Notes under the pieces: generated by a model
Database searches by the model: none
Told to the model about the DNA's origin: nothing
What the model saw: the letters and a program-made list of their open reading frames with translations, nothing else
Position numbers and translations under genes: made by a program
Shown: in pieces, positions 46,372 to 57,650 of the stretch
How the letters are laid out: each line of letters opens with the position of its first letter
Numbering within the stretch: the first letter of the stretch is position 1
Source of the DNA: Fallopia convolvulus
Taxonomy: Eukaryota > Streptophyta > Magnoliopsida > Caryophyllales > Polygonaceae
Direction of reading: 5' to 3'
NCBI GenBank assembly: GCA_964016875.1
Contig: OZ024724.1
Span: 6,806,501 to 6,870,500, forward strand
Length of the DNA: 64,000 nucleotides

Positions 46372-48066
46372 ATGCTAGCTCATTCCTCCCGAGGAACACT
46401 TGAGCTTGAGTTTGTGAGTGATCCGGAAAGTATTCTCAAGGAAGCCCGAAGAAGGAAAAGGATGGCGAATCAAGCTCTCCATGTTGATGAGAAGTTGGAT
46501 CAACTTAGAGCCGAAATGGCTAGATTGCAACTTGAGAGGGACAATCAAGAGGAGGTAGCAAGAAGAGAACGGGAGCAACGGATGAGAGCCGAGGCTCAAC
46601 TCAACGCTCTACCCCGGAATGCACGCCAATACATGCATCCGGAGTTGAGGGTACCCGAGCCGGCTATTGTGCTTCCCGAGGTTGCCAAGAATTTTGAGAT
46701 CAAGACGCAATTCATCACCCTCATCAAGCGTGATCAATTCGAGGGCCGTCCACATGAGTGTCCCATAGAGCATGTCAAACGTTTTGTGGACATGTGTGAG
46801 ACGATCTCTACCGACGAGGAGACATTGGAGTATGTACTTCTAAAGGCGTTCAAGTGGTCACTTGGGGGCAAGGCCACACATTGGCTCGAGAGCCAAGCTC
46901 CTCTATCAATCACAACTTGGAAGACACTCTATGATGCTTTCTTGATGAAGTTCTTCCCGCCCTCAAAGACAACCAAGCTAAGAAGGAAGATTGCAAGCTT
47001 TCAACAAGGTCCGAATGAGCCTCTCTTCGAAGCATGGGACCGTTTCAAGGAGATGTTGCGCCAATGTCCTACTCATGGCCAACAACCATATGTGCTTCAA
47101 GACATCTTTTTCCAAGGCATCAATCCGGTAACGAAGGAGAAGCTCAATCTCCACACCGATTGTGGGTTCATAGACTTGACACCGGATCAAGCTTGGGAGC
47201 TACTTGACAAGCTATCCGATTATGAGACCATGTATGGGGTGAGTCAAGCTAGCAAAGAGGTGAAAGTTCAAGGTGAAGGTGCAAGGAAGTTATATGATCC
47301 AAAGGGAGAAGACATTGATAGGGATGTGAAGCTCCAATTCCTTGAAGGTGAAGTGAGCAAGCTTAAGAGGCAAGTCCACTACTACAAGCAAAATGCTAGA
47401 GCTTGTGAGGAGTGTGGATCCTTTGCACATGCTACACAAGTTTGTCCGAATGAGAGCCAAGTGCGCTTGACCGAGCGAATTGAGGAGGCAAACTATGTTC
47501 GAGGAAATTTCGGTGGAAGAGGCAATTTGAACAATGGTGGCAATGGCCGGTGGAACAACGGTCAAGCTCAAAGTTACAACAACAAGTTCAACCAAAACGA
47601 GCCAAGGGCGCCACCACCACCATATAGACCACCGGGATTCAATGAGCTACAATCATTTGCTCAAGAGATGAGAGATGGGTTCAAGGAGATGAGGACCCAA
47701 TTCAATGAGTTTGGTGCATGGAGGAGGCAAGTCGACAATCAATTTGCCCAAATCGCAACTCAAGTCCCGAGAGAGAATGGGAGACTTCCGGGCCGACCCG
47801 AGGAGAATCCTCGAGCTCAAAACCATCAAAATGAAGTCCGGGCAATTGGATTGAGAAGTGGCCGAAACCTACCCGAGCCGCACGTGCCTAAGAAGAATGA
47901 AGAGAGTCGGACCAACTTACCCAGCAAGAAGATCGACTCCTTTACCAAGGACCGAGGTCGAGAGCAAATCGGGACCGACGTACACAGACCTCGATCCGAC
48001 TCCTCTGACCAGGACCGAGATTCACAACATCGGGCCCGACATGGTGCCCAAGTCGGTCCAACCAGG
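46372..48066 (+). pseudogene. Athila gag polyprotein
   Basis: Capsid and nucleic-acid-binding protein of the particle. I chose ATG 46372 (MLAHSSRG) because the upstream codons from 46324 are hydrophobic and follow a TTCGTAG acceptor-like site. A coiled-coil stretch (LDQLRAEMARLQLER) is followed by the retrotransposon gag core (FIDL..DQAWELLDKL, WLESQAP, FFPPSKTTKLRRKI) and one zinc knuckle CEECGSFAHATQVC, then a Gly/Asn-rich and a proline-rich linker. The frame is open to 48072, but the protease frame differs by one, so a frameshift lies between about 47900 and 48060, in a stretch packed with the TCGGGCCCGA boxes. Gag itself is almost intact, as if recently functional. Confidence 0.88.
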
Positions 48067-49306
48067 AAATGATGCAAGTGAAGTGGGGAAGTCCAAAGAG
48101 GTTGATCCAAGCATGATTCAAGGTGCAACAATTCTTCCATATCCCTCGAAGAAGCCGAAAGATGTTGTTGAGAACAAATTCAAGAGGTTTCTCAAACTCT
48201 TGCAAGGCTTGAACATCTCTTTCCCATTCACCGATTCATTGAGCTAGATGCCATCTTATGCCAAGTTCTTAAAGGAGATTTTGAGCAAGAAGAGGTCCAT
48301 AGTTGAAATGCAAGATGAGGTCAAGACCTTGAAGTTACCACAAAAGCTAGGAGATCCCGGTCGCTTTGCTATAACCATTGGTGTGGGGTCTCAAAATTTC
48401 CAAGCCTTATGTGACCTTGGGGCAAGTGTTTCGGTGATGCCCGCTAGCATTTGGAGAAGAGCAAATTTGGGTGAAATGGAGCCGGCCGATATGTCCCTAA
48501 CTATGGCCGACGGTTCCATCATAAAGGCTAAGGGAATATTGGATGACGTGCCGGTGCGGGTTGGAAAGTACTTTGTCCCCGATGATTTCGTGATCTTGGA
48601 CATGCATGAGGATCCCTTGGTCCCAATAATCTTAGGAAGACCATTCTTAGCTACGGCGGGGGCAAGGTTTGATGTCAAGAACGGCAAAGTTTCCTTTGAG
48701 ATTGGGGAGGAAAAGGTTGATTTTCACTTCAACAAAGCTTTGAATGAGCCGGACGCCTTGGCCATCCTTAAACTTGAAGAGAGTGCCAAGAGAGAAAGTG
48801 AAGAAGTGGAAGTTGCTAGAGAGGTCGTTGCATTAAGGAGTGATGAAAGCTTCAATGAACAAATACAAGTAAGGGAGTTGTTGGAGCAATTCAAGGATCC
48901 AAATGAGTCAACGATCAATGCTAGCTCAAGAAGAGATGAAGAGTATCCTTACTTATATCCTTTTAATGTTGGTGATGACCACAATTCTTCCCAAACTTTT
49001 GATTCCTACATTTGTTTGAGTGATTTGAACGATGACTTAGGAGACTCCTACATTTGCCTTAGTGATTTGAAAGATGAATTGGTAGAATCTCCTAGGAATT
49101 CTTTGGATAACTTTGGTGTAGGAAAAGAAAAACATGATGGAGCAAGTAAGGAGGAGAAATCTCACCCGTTGGAGGAGTATGATGAGATAGGCCCGAGATC
49201 GGAGAGCCATGCCTATATAGACCATCGTTGGTGGTTTTATGGGTATGACGGCAATGGGAATGGGCATAACAATGGCGAGCAATTCACCGTGTTTCACCCG
49301 CCATAA
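48067..49306 (+). pseudogene. Athila protease with a C-terminal extension, no RT
   Basis: Aspartic protease that processes Gag. The frame reads GATILPYPSKKPKDVVE, then a TAG at 48245-48247, then MPSYAKFLKEILSKKRSIVE and the active site CDLGASVSVMP (Asp at codon 56 counted from 48248), with ILGRPFLATAGARFDV as the second conserved block. The domain continues into an acidic, Ser-rich tail and stops at 49304-49306. In autonomous Athila elements RT, RNase H and integrase follow, but here the post-pol hairpin begins 45 bp after the stop. The single TAG aside, the protease is well kept. Confidence 0.88.
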
Positions 49307-50626
49307 GGTTGAGGTTAGGAAGTCAAGCTAGTGACTCTAAACGAGGGCTTCTCGGGAGGCAACCCGAGCTAGTAGCTTTCTTTTCGTAATTTTAGTTTGA
49401 TTTTCTTTGTTTAGCTTAGCTTTTCTCTAACCAATCTCTACCTAGTGTTTTGTGGATTTATGGTGTCGTGCATTCTTCAAAGTTGTGTAGGATTTGAGGT
49501 GAAATATTTAAATGGAAATATGGGAAAGAAGTTGCAAGAACATGGAGTAAAATTGGTGACTCGAATACTTCCACATCGAGCCCAGGTAAGTCGGGCCCGA
49601 CATAGGGACGTCGGTCCATGAAGTCGGTCCAACCCGATTTGACTAGTTGGAATGCCAATTTTGCCCTTGACCTACTTTGTCCCTTTCCCCCATTAAATAT
49701 TATCCCCCACCTACCTATCATCTTCATTATCAACTACCATTCCCAAAATACAACCCCTCTCCCTCAAAAATTCTCAAAGTCGGCCGCCCCCTACCCTCAC
49801 CATACTCGATCCACATCCTCCCTACTTCATCTCGTTCCAACCACAAAAAGGCCTCCCTAACCCGATTCCGAGTAGAAATTTCGAGTTCAATATAGTCCTT
49901 CATCCCCCATCTAGATCTAGATCTAGGAAATTTGAGTTCTAAGTTGCCTATTTGTTTAAAAGTTCAATACTCTTCGAATCCGGTATGTGTTACTCGATCT
50001 CTACTTATTTCTTTGAAAATTTTGTGCTTTCATTGCGTAGATTGAGTAATGCCATGTTTGATTGAGAGCTTGAGCTTGAGAATCAATGGTGGATTTGCAT
50101 GATTTGATTGAGCTTTAAAGTTGTTTATGCATGCTTAGATCCATTTAGAACTTCGATTAGGGATGTTTGATGGTTGAATTTGAAATTTTAGTGCATGATG
50201 GAGTGATTTGGGTTGATTTGAGGCTAGAAGTCGAAGCATGAACTAGGTCGAGATCGACGTGCCCAGGAGAGTCGGGCCCGAGGTGTGGAAGTCGGTCCAA
50301 CAAGTCGGACCGAGGTTGAATAAGTCGGGCCCGACATAGGTTGGAAGTCGATCCTAGTTGTTTTTGCTCTCTTCTTGTGATATCATGTGGATTCATGTGT
50401 TTCATTGTTGGCTATAGCCTAATCATGATGTAGAATGATCATTTGCTTAGCCATTGTTAGAAGATGTCCATGATGATTTATGTTGGATTGAGATGCATGT
50501 GTGTCTAGAGACTAAGTATGGGGTTCCCTTTGTGTTGAAGTGTTGTTGTGTGTTGATGAATGCTTTTATTGAGTTGTATGGAGTTTACCTTGGACCCTTT
50601 TGTTTGGTTGGATGTGTGTAGGTACC
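49307..50626 (+). other. Non-coding stretch between protease and env-like ORF of Athila-1
   Basis: Holds the hairpin CTCGGG-AGGCAA-CCCGAG (49351-49368), which also follows pol in Athila-2, and box clusters at 49591-49630 and 50252-50354. The sequence before the ATG at 50627 ends in TGTGTGTAGGTACC, a possible splice acceptor. No gene seen. Confidence 0.65.
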
Positions 50627-52431
50627 ATGGAGACAAGAGCTTCATCATCTCATGTGGAAAGGCCAAGGAAGAAGTCCAAGAAGTCAAGGAAAGAGCCGAA
50701 GTTGGATGATGTCTATTTGGAGGAGGATGAGCAAGTGGAGAGTTATGAAAGATATATGGCGCTTGAGCATCACACGAGGTGGCTTGATTGGGAAGCCGTG
50801 AGGAAGATGGACATGGATCAAGCTCTTCCAAGATGCTACTCCCACATCGGTCTCAATGGGATGCTAAGGTGGGACAACACTCACTACCCCGCCCTCACCT
50901 CGGAATTCATGGCCACATTTGAGTGCACTTATGATAATGTGGAGGATGAGGAAGGGGCGATCACTTCCGATTGGGCAATGAGGACCACAATCTCACTCTT
51001 AGGGATTTGGCTACCTACTTCGGGTTTCCATGCCCAAGAGAAGAGGCCGGCGTCAACAATGAGAAGGTGAACCAAGTGTAGCGTCATGTGGCCGAAAAGA
51101 GTGAGATGAGAAAGGGCGCCTCCACAACCGAGATTGCTAGCCCTCTTTTTCGGGTCATGGTGCGAGTCTTGGGGTGTGCAATCTATGCTCGTCATGAGTT
51201 GAGCAAGCCGATGAAGGAGGAGATCATGTTGCTCCATGAAATGCTCTTCAACACCGAGAGGCCCATGAACCTTGCATGGGAGTGAGTCAAGATGGTGCGA
51301 GACTTCCAAAGCTCCTCTTGGATCTACTTCGGCGGGATGATAGCAAGGCTCGCCATGCGTCTAGGAGTTGATCTTGACAAGTATTCTCCGGCTCCGAATG
51401 GTGTTGAGTTCATGAACATGAAGTATTTCAAGAAGGCCAACATCATCAAGGAGAAGCTCTACATGATTTCCTTGGCCCCTCACTCAAACTATGATGGTGT
51501 GTCGATCCGGTTAGTGCACAACCTCTATGATCTTTCTCGGTATCAAAATTGGTACCAAGTGTGGGCCGGCAAGCCACACTCATTTGGTGACCCCGAAGGT
51601 GCAAGAGAGGGGCGGCGACAACAATCTCAACACATTCGGTTTACCTCCCCTCCATCTACACCGGATTCCGACCAAGACAACTTCGTGTTTGCACCTCGTG
51701 GGGAGGACATGGATGTCGATCAAGGGCAAAGTGAAGAAGATGAGCGCCTCCAAGGCTTGATGGCCGACCTCCGAGCCACGCACCATGCTCCAACACTGGC
51801 GGACCGAGGTACACACCAAGTCGGGCCCGACTTCCCTCAACGTCGGTCCAGTTCATTCCATGGTGGTGAGGTCCCGAGGCATTATGAACGTGGAGAAGGG
51901 AGCGGTGCAAGGCGAAAGCAATCCCAAGGTGGCGGTTATGAAGGCTATGCCCAATGGTACGGTCCGGGAATGGTGTTTCCCGAGCAACAACAACCGGTGG
52001 ACATGTCCTTCTTAGCCAACCAAATGGCCCATCTCCAACTTCAACAAGAAAATGTTCTCCAAGAGGTCCATCAAGTGAATCTCCAACAACAACAAATGTA
52101 CCAACATCAACAACAAATGTTACAACAAGAACAACAAATGCTTCAACAACAAAGTTCTTTCCAAGCTAGCCAACAAGAGATGAACCGAGCCCTCGGCTAC
52201 ACTAGACGAGAGGTGGAGGAGCTTAGGGAGGTGGAAGACCAAAGGTGGCGGGTCCAAGATAGCTTCAACACGTGGATGAGCGGGAACTTCCCTTCCCGTG
52301 AGGACCAATGGACACGCCCGGAGCCTCAACTCCAACCACCACCACAAGACTTCTACCAAGAGCAAGTGTACGAGAGGGAGCGGCAAGCAAGGCTCCAAAG
52401 AGGACGTAGACGTGACAACCCCTTCGAGTGA
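50627..52431 (+). pseudogene. Athila env-like / ORF-1-family protein
   Basis: Starts METRASSS with a basic patch RPRKKSKKSRKE that looks like a nuclear-localisation signal. It then shows HHTRWLDW, TSEFMATFE and, after a frameshift near 50975, GNEDHNLTLRDLATYFGFP. Stops are TAG near 51078 and TGA at 51283-51285. From 51292 it is open: GMIARLAMRLGVDLDKYSP, then NWYQVWAG, an acidic stretch, a disordered linker carrying a box triplet (51801-51849), a Gln-rich coiled coil and a basic end at 52431. It matches the ORF of Athila-2 (60854-62463) in order and motifs. I see no signal peptide or membrane helix, so a nuclear or nucleic-acid-binding role fits better than an envelope. Function unknown. Confidence 0.78.
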
Positions 52432-54173
52432 TCCTATACATGCCATTGAAGAATAAGAAATTGTGAGCTTTTCATACTCTTCTCTCTTGCTTTTAAGTTT
52501 TGATTTCCTTGTTTGATGGGGACATCAAAATTTTAAGTATGGGGTGGGGGTAAGTGTGTTCATGATTTCACTTGTTTATGTTTGTTTGTTATTTTGAGGA
52601 TATTTAGTTTGTGTTTCTAGTTTGTATTTGGGATGTTTGCTTATTGGTTTGTGGTTTGAGGAAAGACATGGATGATTGATTTGATCTTGAATGGATGAGT
52701 TTTTTTTTTTGTTTTAGAGAAATTTTTGCAAAAATCCTAAAAAAATTGAAAAATTGTGTTAAAAACAACAAAAAGATTTTGTGTTTTGTAGGTTTTGGAC
52801 TAGAAATTCCCATCTTAGATTGTCAAAATAAAAGCTAATGATGATGAGAGCATGTAAATTCCTTTGCATATTTTTGGATAGTTTAGCCTCTAAAATGATG
52901 TTGCTTTTGATGTGATCATGATATCTTGCTTGTTTTATTAAACATGTGAGTTCTAGGATGAGTTCTTATGCAACTAAGTATGAGTGACCCTTGTGAGATT
53001 GATTTTTGGCCATTTTAGGGATTCTTGTTCATATTTGCATATCCCTCATGTTTCTTGTGTGATTAGCTCATTCATGCTTAGTAAAACTTGCTATTGCGGT
53101 GTTTATCTATTTTCCAAGACCGTCATGAGATTTGTCCTAAGCATTGTCACATTGATTTGGAACATTATTCTTCTAGTCACATAAATGTTCCATATCCTAC
53201 CATGAAGTTAATCCTTTGTTTGTAGCCCCGTTCTAGCCTAAGCCTTTGTTTGAAACTCCTCAAAAGTATTATTCCTAGCCTTATATGACTTGACCCTTAT
53301 GGGATTGGACTTTAGAAGAGAGGTTGGGATTGTATTTGAAGAGTTGAGATTCTCTTGGGTTTAAGGGCAAAGAATGGTGTTATGAATCATGTGGGTAGTG
53401 CATCTTTGTTGTACAAAAATGAAAAAAGAAAGAAAAGAAAGAAAGAAAATGTTGGAAATGTAAAGTGGAATAAAGCAAAGCGCTTAAGTGAAGAAAATGG
53501 TCCGACCGAGTTACAAGCAACATCGGGCCCGATGTCATAAGAAAGTCGGTCCAAATGTAGAAAGTGTTGAAAATCCAACAAAAAGCATAAGAGCAAAGAT
53601 GAAGTGGAATGTTAAGTGAAATTTTGGGTTGAAAGGAAAATGTTAAGTCTTTTCGGTGAGTGTGAAAGTAATTGTGGAATTTTGGTGAAGTTGGTGAGAG
53701 TTTAGGTTGTTCAATCCCCATTGAAAGCACCACGAGACCAAATAATTCCCACCTTGAGAAATACCAAAAGCCCCATTACAACCCGGCCGAATGGAACCTC
53801 TTTGAGGACCTCCATTGAGCCAAGTTCGAAATTCTTTGTGTACTTTGCATTAGGCATCTCTAGGTGGAGGAATTAGTGGTATTAGCTTCAATAGTAAAGT
53901 CCTTACTTGCATGATTTTTGAGCTTGAGTGTTCATTGCTAAACCCAAACACATGATGAGTGATACACATTCACATATCCCTAAAAGTGAGGCTTAGTTGC
54001 ATTGACTTTATTCCTTGGAACACTTAAGCATGTGTGATGATGTAATCTCGCTTGAATATCAATCACTTGTGCTTAAAATGTGTTTTCATACGAGGCTTTA
54101 CTTGAAGATTATGTTTCGGTCTTGCTTACATTGTTATTGCTTGAGGACAAGCAAGTTTAAGTATAGGGTATTT
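52432..54173 (+). other. Non-coding 3' region of Athila-1
   Basis: Contains a box triplet at 53503-53552, the hairpin TTGCTTG-AGGA-CAAGCAA at 54137-54154 and the polypurine-like AAGTATAGGGTATTT directly before the LTR. Short frames (53380-53733) cross the boxes and are not supported as genes. Confidence 0.65.
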
Positions 54174-55603
54174 TGATGTCTCTCTATTTGGTGGTGTTTT
54201 CATATGTGATTTCCCTTGTAAATATGTTTCTTTTTCCCCTTTTCTTGTGCGTTTTGTTCCTTTTTAGCTTAGTTCCCGTATTTCTATGAGATTCGGAGAC
54301 TACGCGCATTTTATGTGTTTTGTAGATAATGTGGCATGAATCGAGTATCGATTTGAAGGAGGGTCGAGACATGGAGCAAAGGCCGAGCTAAAGCGGGAAA
54401 GGGAGAAGCAAGCCATGAAGAAGAACAAGAGAAGACAACAAAGAAGAAGGTGGAACGAGGTCAGGACCGAGTTGCAACCACGTCGGGCCCGACTTTGAAG
54501 TTTCCAACCTCTGACCGAGATGCACAGTAACTCGGGCCCGAGGTCCTCTGTGTCTGTCCGAGTCGGTCACTGAACTACTTGGGCTCCAAGGCATGAATTT
54601 GTGGACTTCCACTTTTGCCCCTCATATAATCTATAAAAGGCCCTCTTGTCTTCTAAGAAAGGGTTCCCTCTCATACACACAAAAAGGGGGTTCCAAGGGA
54701 ACCAAGAGGATACTTGGAGAGCAAGGAGGAAGGAGAGGAGGAGGAAGAGAGAGAGAATCGGCCAAGAGAGGAAGACTTGATATGTTTTGTTGGTAGATTT
54801 GCTTTGATTTGCTTTGTTCTTGTGGATTTGAAAACCCTTGGTTGGAATATGTGGATTGCTTTGGATTTGAATGAAACTTTGCTTTGTTTTGAGATTAATT
54901 ATGATGATTGCTTTCCCTTTTGATTTGATTGCTTTCTTTGCTTGTCACATGGAGTAGATCTCCTTGATCTTGGGTTATGGGGGAAAACCCTAGCTAGGTT
55001 TAGGCTAGAAACCCCAATTCCATAGCCTTGAGTGTTTGATCTAAGGAACCCACTCTACATAGAGCTACAATTCCTTGCGAAAGTTGGGAATCAAGGCTTG
55101 AGATTGGCAAAGTAGCGAAAGTGAACATGTGTCATTCTCAAGACCTTGCTTCGAAGGGGATTTCCCCAATGATCGAGGTGTAGAAGTGGTTGGAACGAGG
55201 GCGAAAGCACTCGATCCTAGTCCGATCGTCACTCATTGCTTGAATTGGGGTGGAAAAGCCTTAATCTACTAGGGAAGGAACCCAAAAGCCCAAGATCTAC
55301 TTTTAATCTTTGAAGTTCGACAAACCCAGCTACCTCGGGCCCGACTTACCCAGTGTCGGTCCCGACTTCCTCTTGTCGCCAACATCGGGCCCGACGTGAC
55401 CTCAGTGTCGGTCCCGACGTGACCTCAGTGTCAGTCCCGACTGTTTTCTTTGTTTTCCTTTGTTTTAAGCTCTCCTTTCTAGCTTTCTAGTGTCTAGGCA
55501 CATCAATCGAGTAGACTTCCTGAGTGTTCGACACCCACCACGTGCTACAACGGGGTCGGGTTATAAATTGTATCTCTAGACCCTCGCATTTCCGAGCGAT
55601 CAC
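54174..55603 (+). repeat. 3' LTR of Athila-1
   Basis: About 1430 bp from TGATGTCTC to about 55603, where homology to Tat protease resumes on the minus strand. TATAAAA at 54632-54638. It carries four exact TCGGGCCCGA boxes (54483, 54532, 55335, 55385) and one more tandem half-box unit than the 5' LTR (near 55431). Confidence 0.82.
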
Positions 55604-55604
55604 A

Positions 55605-56085
55605 TTCTCTTGCCAACTTCTGTTCCCCCTTAATTTCTTGAACTCCCCATGGCGTTGGGAATTTCACACATTGATGGTAAGTAGAAGGGATCGCCCTCAT
55701 TCCGTGGATCCATGGCTTGCCCAAGATGACATTAAAGGGTGAAGGACAATAAATTACTTGGAATTTTACCTGGTAATTCATCACTCCCGCGATGGTTGGT
55801 AAGGATATTTCTCCTAACGTGTTGCGTGATTCACCACTGAAGCCTACCAAAGTCGTAGATTTTTTGACAATGTCATCCATCCCAAGACCTAAACTGTATA
55901 AGGCATCCTACATGAGTAAATTAGTGGAGCTTCCGTTCTCAACTAATATTCTTTTCACAAGGAAAGTGGCTATTGTTAAAGAAATTATCAAACAGTCTTG
56001 GTGAACTTCCTCTTCTTCGACGTCGTCAAAGGTAATTGGCATCACGGCAAGACTTGCTCATGAAGGAGCTCTGGGACATTCTCTT
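55605..56085 (-). pseudogene. Tat protease
   Basis: The minus strand reads LIISLTIATFLVKRILVENG then SSTNLLM, a stop, DALYSLGLGMDDIVKKSTTL, VGFSGESRNTLGEISLP and FNVILGKPWIHGMRAIPST. This is the retropepsin of Tat elements. The catalytic Asp of the DNGSS motif is Glu (55938-55940) in this copy, and a TAG follows NLLM. The end runs into the Athila-1 LTR near 55604. Confidence 0.82.
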
Positions 56086-57650
56086 CTAGTATCCCTCGTG
56101 ATCCTTTTTGCTACGGAGTATGTTATGCCACAAATCTCTGACCCCCCCGGTGATGACGTTAATTACCTCAGTGTGCTTTGGGGGTAGAGGAGGACTAGCC
56201 TTTTCTTTGTTGCGTTCTAGCTGCTCCTTCTCTTTTTTTGATATTAAATCTTTGAGATACCCCCTGCGCAAGAGCTTTCTCACCTCCTTCCTCAACACGA
56301 TACACTCGTTCGTCCTGTGACCATGATCAAAGTGGAAGTCACACCATCTAGACTTGTCTTTTTTATGTAATGGTACATTGCTCTTTCTAGGCCATTTGAT
56401 GGCATCCCCCATGCTGTTGAGAGTCCGGACTACTTCCGTTGCATTCACACTAATGTTGTAATGGGAAAGTCTGGGCGGCAACGTAGGATTCTCATATCTT
56501 TCACCTTGCCTTGCAAATGTCATGTTGACAATTGTTTTGGCAGGAGGTGCAGTGGGGTATGGAGCATATCTTGGTTCTCGACTTCCTTGTCTTCGGTCTG
56601 GCCGGTGTGGGCTGATTGCTTTCTCGACAAAGATGTCGTCTTCCTCCAATCGAACATGCGCTAACGCCTTCACCTGCACTTCATCGAAATTCGAGCAAGG
56701 GTATTTAGTCAATTCACGATACAAATCGGGATTACAAATCGATATGCCTCTTCGGAATGCTTCCACAGTTGTAGCGGCATCGTATCCCTCAATGGTCACC
56801 AACTCCTCGTTATAACGGTTGAGGAAGTTCTTCAAAGATTCACCCGGTTTCTAGACCATGCGGTACAAGTCGCTTGACCGCTTTTTAGCATGTCGACTGC
56901 TTGCAAATCTTATCCTGAACTTGTCAATCAACTCAGCAAAAGATGAAATACTTCTGAGATGTAAGTGTGAATACCAGTTGAGTGTAGGTCCAGACAACGT
57001 GTTCCCGAACCAACGGCACATGACAATTTCTTTCATATCAAAAGGAACCGTACTTATATTCATAGCCTGTTTAAATGCGGCTATGTGTTGATCAGGATCC
57101 GTTACCCCTTCGTACTTAGGTACGTCTGGAACGTGATACTTTCGGGAGATGTCGTGTCTCGCGATAGCAGGCACGAAGGGAGAGTCGGTGTAACCGTCCC
57201 TTCTTTCCATTGCTATCGGTTGAGGTGCCCCTGGGACCTGAGTGATTCGATCTTCCAAGGCTTTAAGGCGTTCCCGTAATGGGGAAACCTCGGTATCTTC
57301 CCGTATCGCACTTAATGAATTACCATTTACATGATACCCGGTTACTGGTCGGACAACATTAGGTGTTACGAGACTTGGGTCATCCATATCCAATCATCTA
57401 GTGACTCCTTCTACCACATTAGTTGCGTGGGGTCGGGTTGAAGCTGATTGTACCTGAGATCGAAAAAAATTACGCTCATTAGTTAAAGTTTCAATTTGCT
57501 TCTCGTATACTTCGGTAAATTTAGCATTGGCTTCGTTTTGGCTTTCCAAGTCCTTTTGGAGAGCAATCATTGTTGAACGGAGCTCCATGATGACATCAGA
57601 ATCGCCTCCTCCTACTCCTCGCTCTTCGGATGTGTGTTGAGAGGGTTTCT
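56086..57650 (-). pseudogene. Tat gag
   Basis: One minus-strand frame from 57650 to the stop at 56086, interrupted only by TGA (57394-57396) and TAG (56851-56853). It shows an N-terminal coiled coil (MIALQKDLESQNEANAKF), then the gag core (MCRWFGNTLSGPTLNWYSHL, FAELIDKFRIRF, KNFLNRYNEEL) and a zinc-binding CDFHFDHGHRTNEC, as in Tat gag. The first codons are lost at the Athila-2 junction (57651). Repairing none of this, it would encode no full gag, though decay is mild. Confidence 0.86.

Larger units (their letters stand above)
45152..55603 (+). mobile_element. Athila-1: Athila-type Ty3/gypsy element lacking RT and integrase
   Basis: LTR (5'-truncated), primer site, gag, protease, post-pol hairpin, env-like ORF, conserved pre-LTR hairpin, 3' LTR. 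Protease is followed directly by the usual post-pol block, so RT, RNase H and integrase (about 3 kb) are absent and the copy would depend on another element. TCGGGCCCGA occurs 12 times exactly along it (see findings). It lies in the protease end of the Tat element at its right side. Its left side was trimmed by a deletion that also removed Tat pol. The right LTR end is uncertain by a few bases. Confidence 0.88.
41500..57650 (-). mobile_element. Tat-lineage Ty3/gypsy element (Ogre/Retand/Grande type), split by Athila-1
   Basis: Minus-strand order: gag (57650-56086), protease (56085-55605), [Athila-1 insertion], integrase end (45133-44521), antisense accessory gene (42235-43862, plus strand), polypurine tract and 3' LTR (42018-41500). 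An antisense gene between pol and the 3' LTR is a known feature of several Tat lineages. RT, RNase H and the first part of integrase are missing at the left edge of Athila-1. The 5' LTR is not seen because Athila-2 begins at 57651. Confidence 0.85.

Noticed and set aside
53355..53733. Short frames on both strands near 53355-53733
   Set aside because: They cross the non-coding 3' region of Athila-1 and a box triplet. No motif or homologue in Athila-2.
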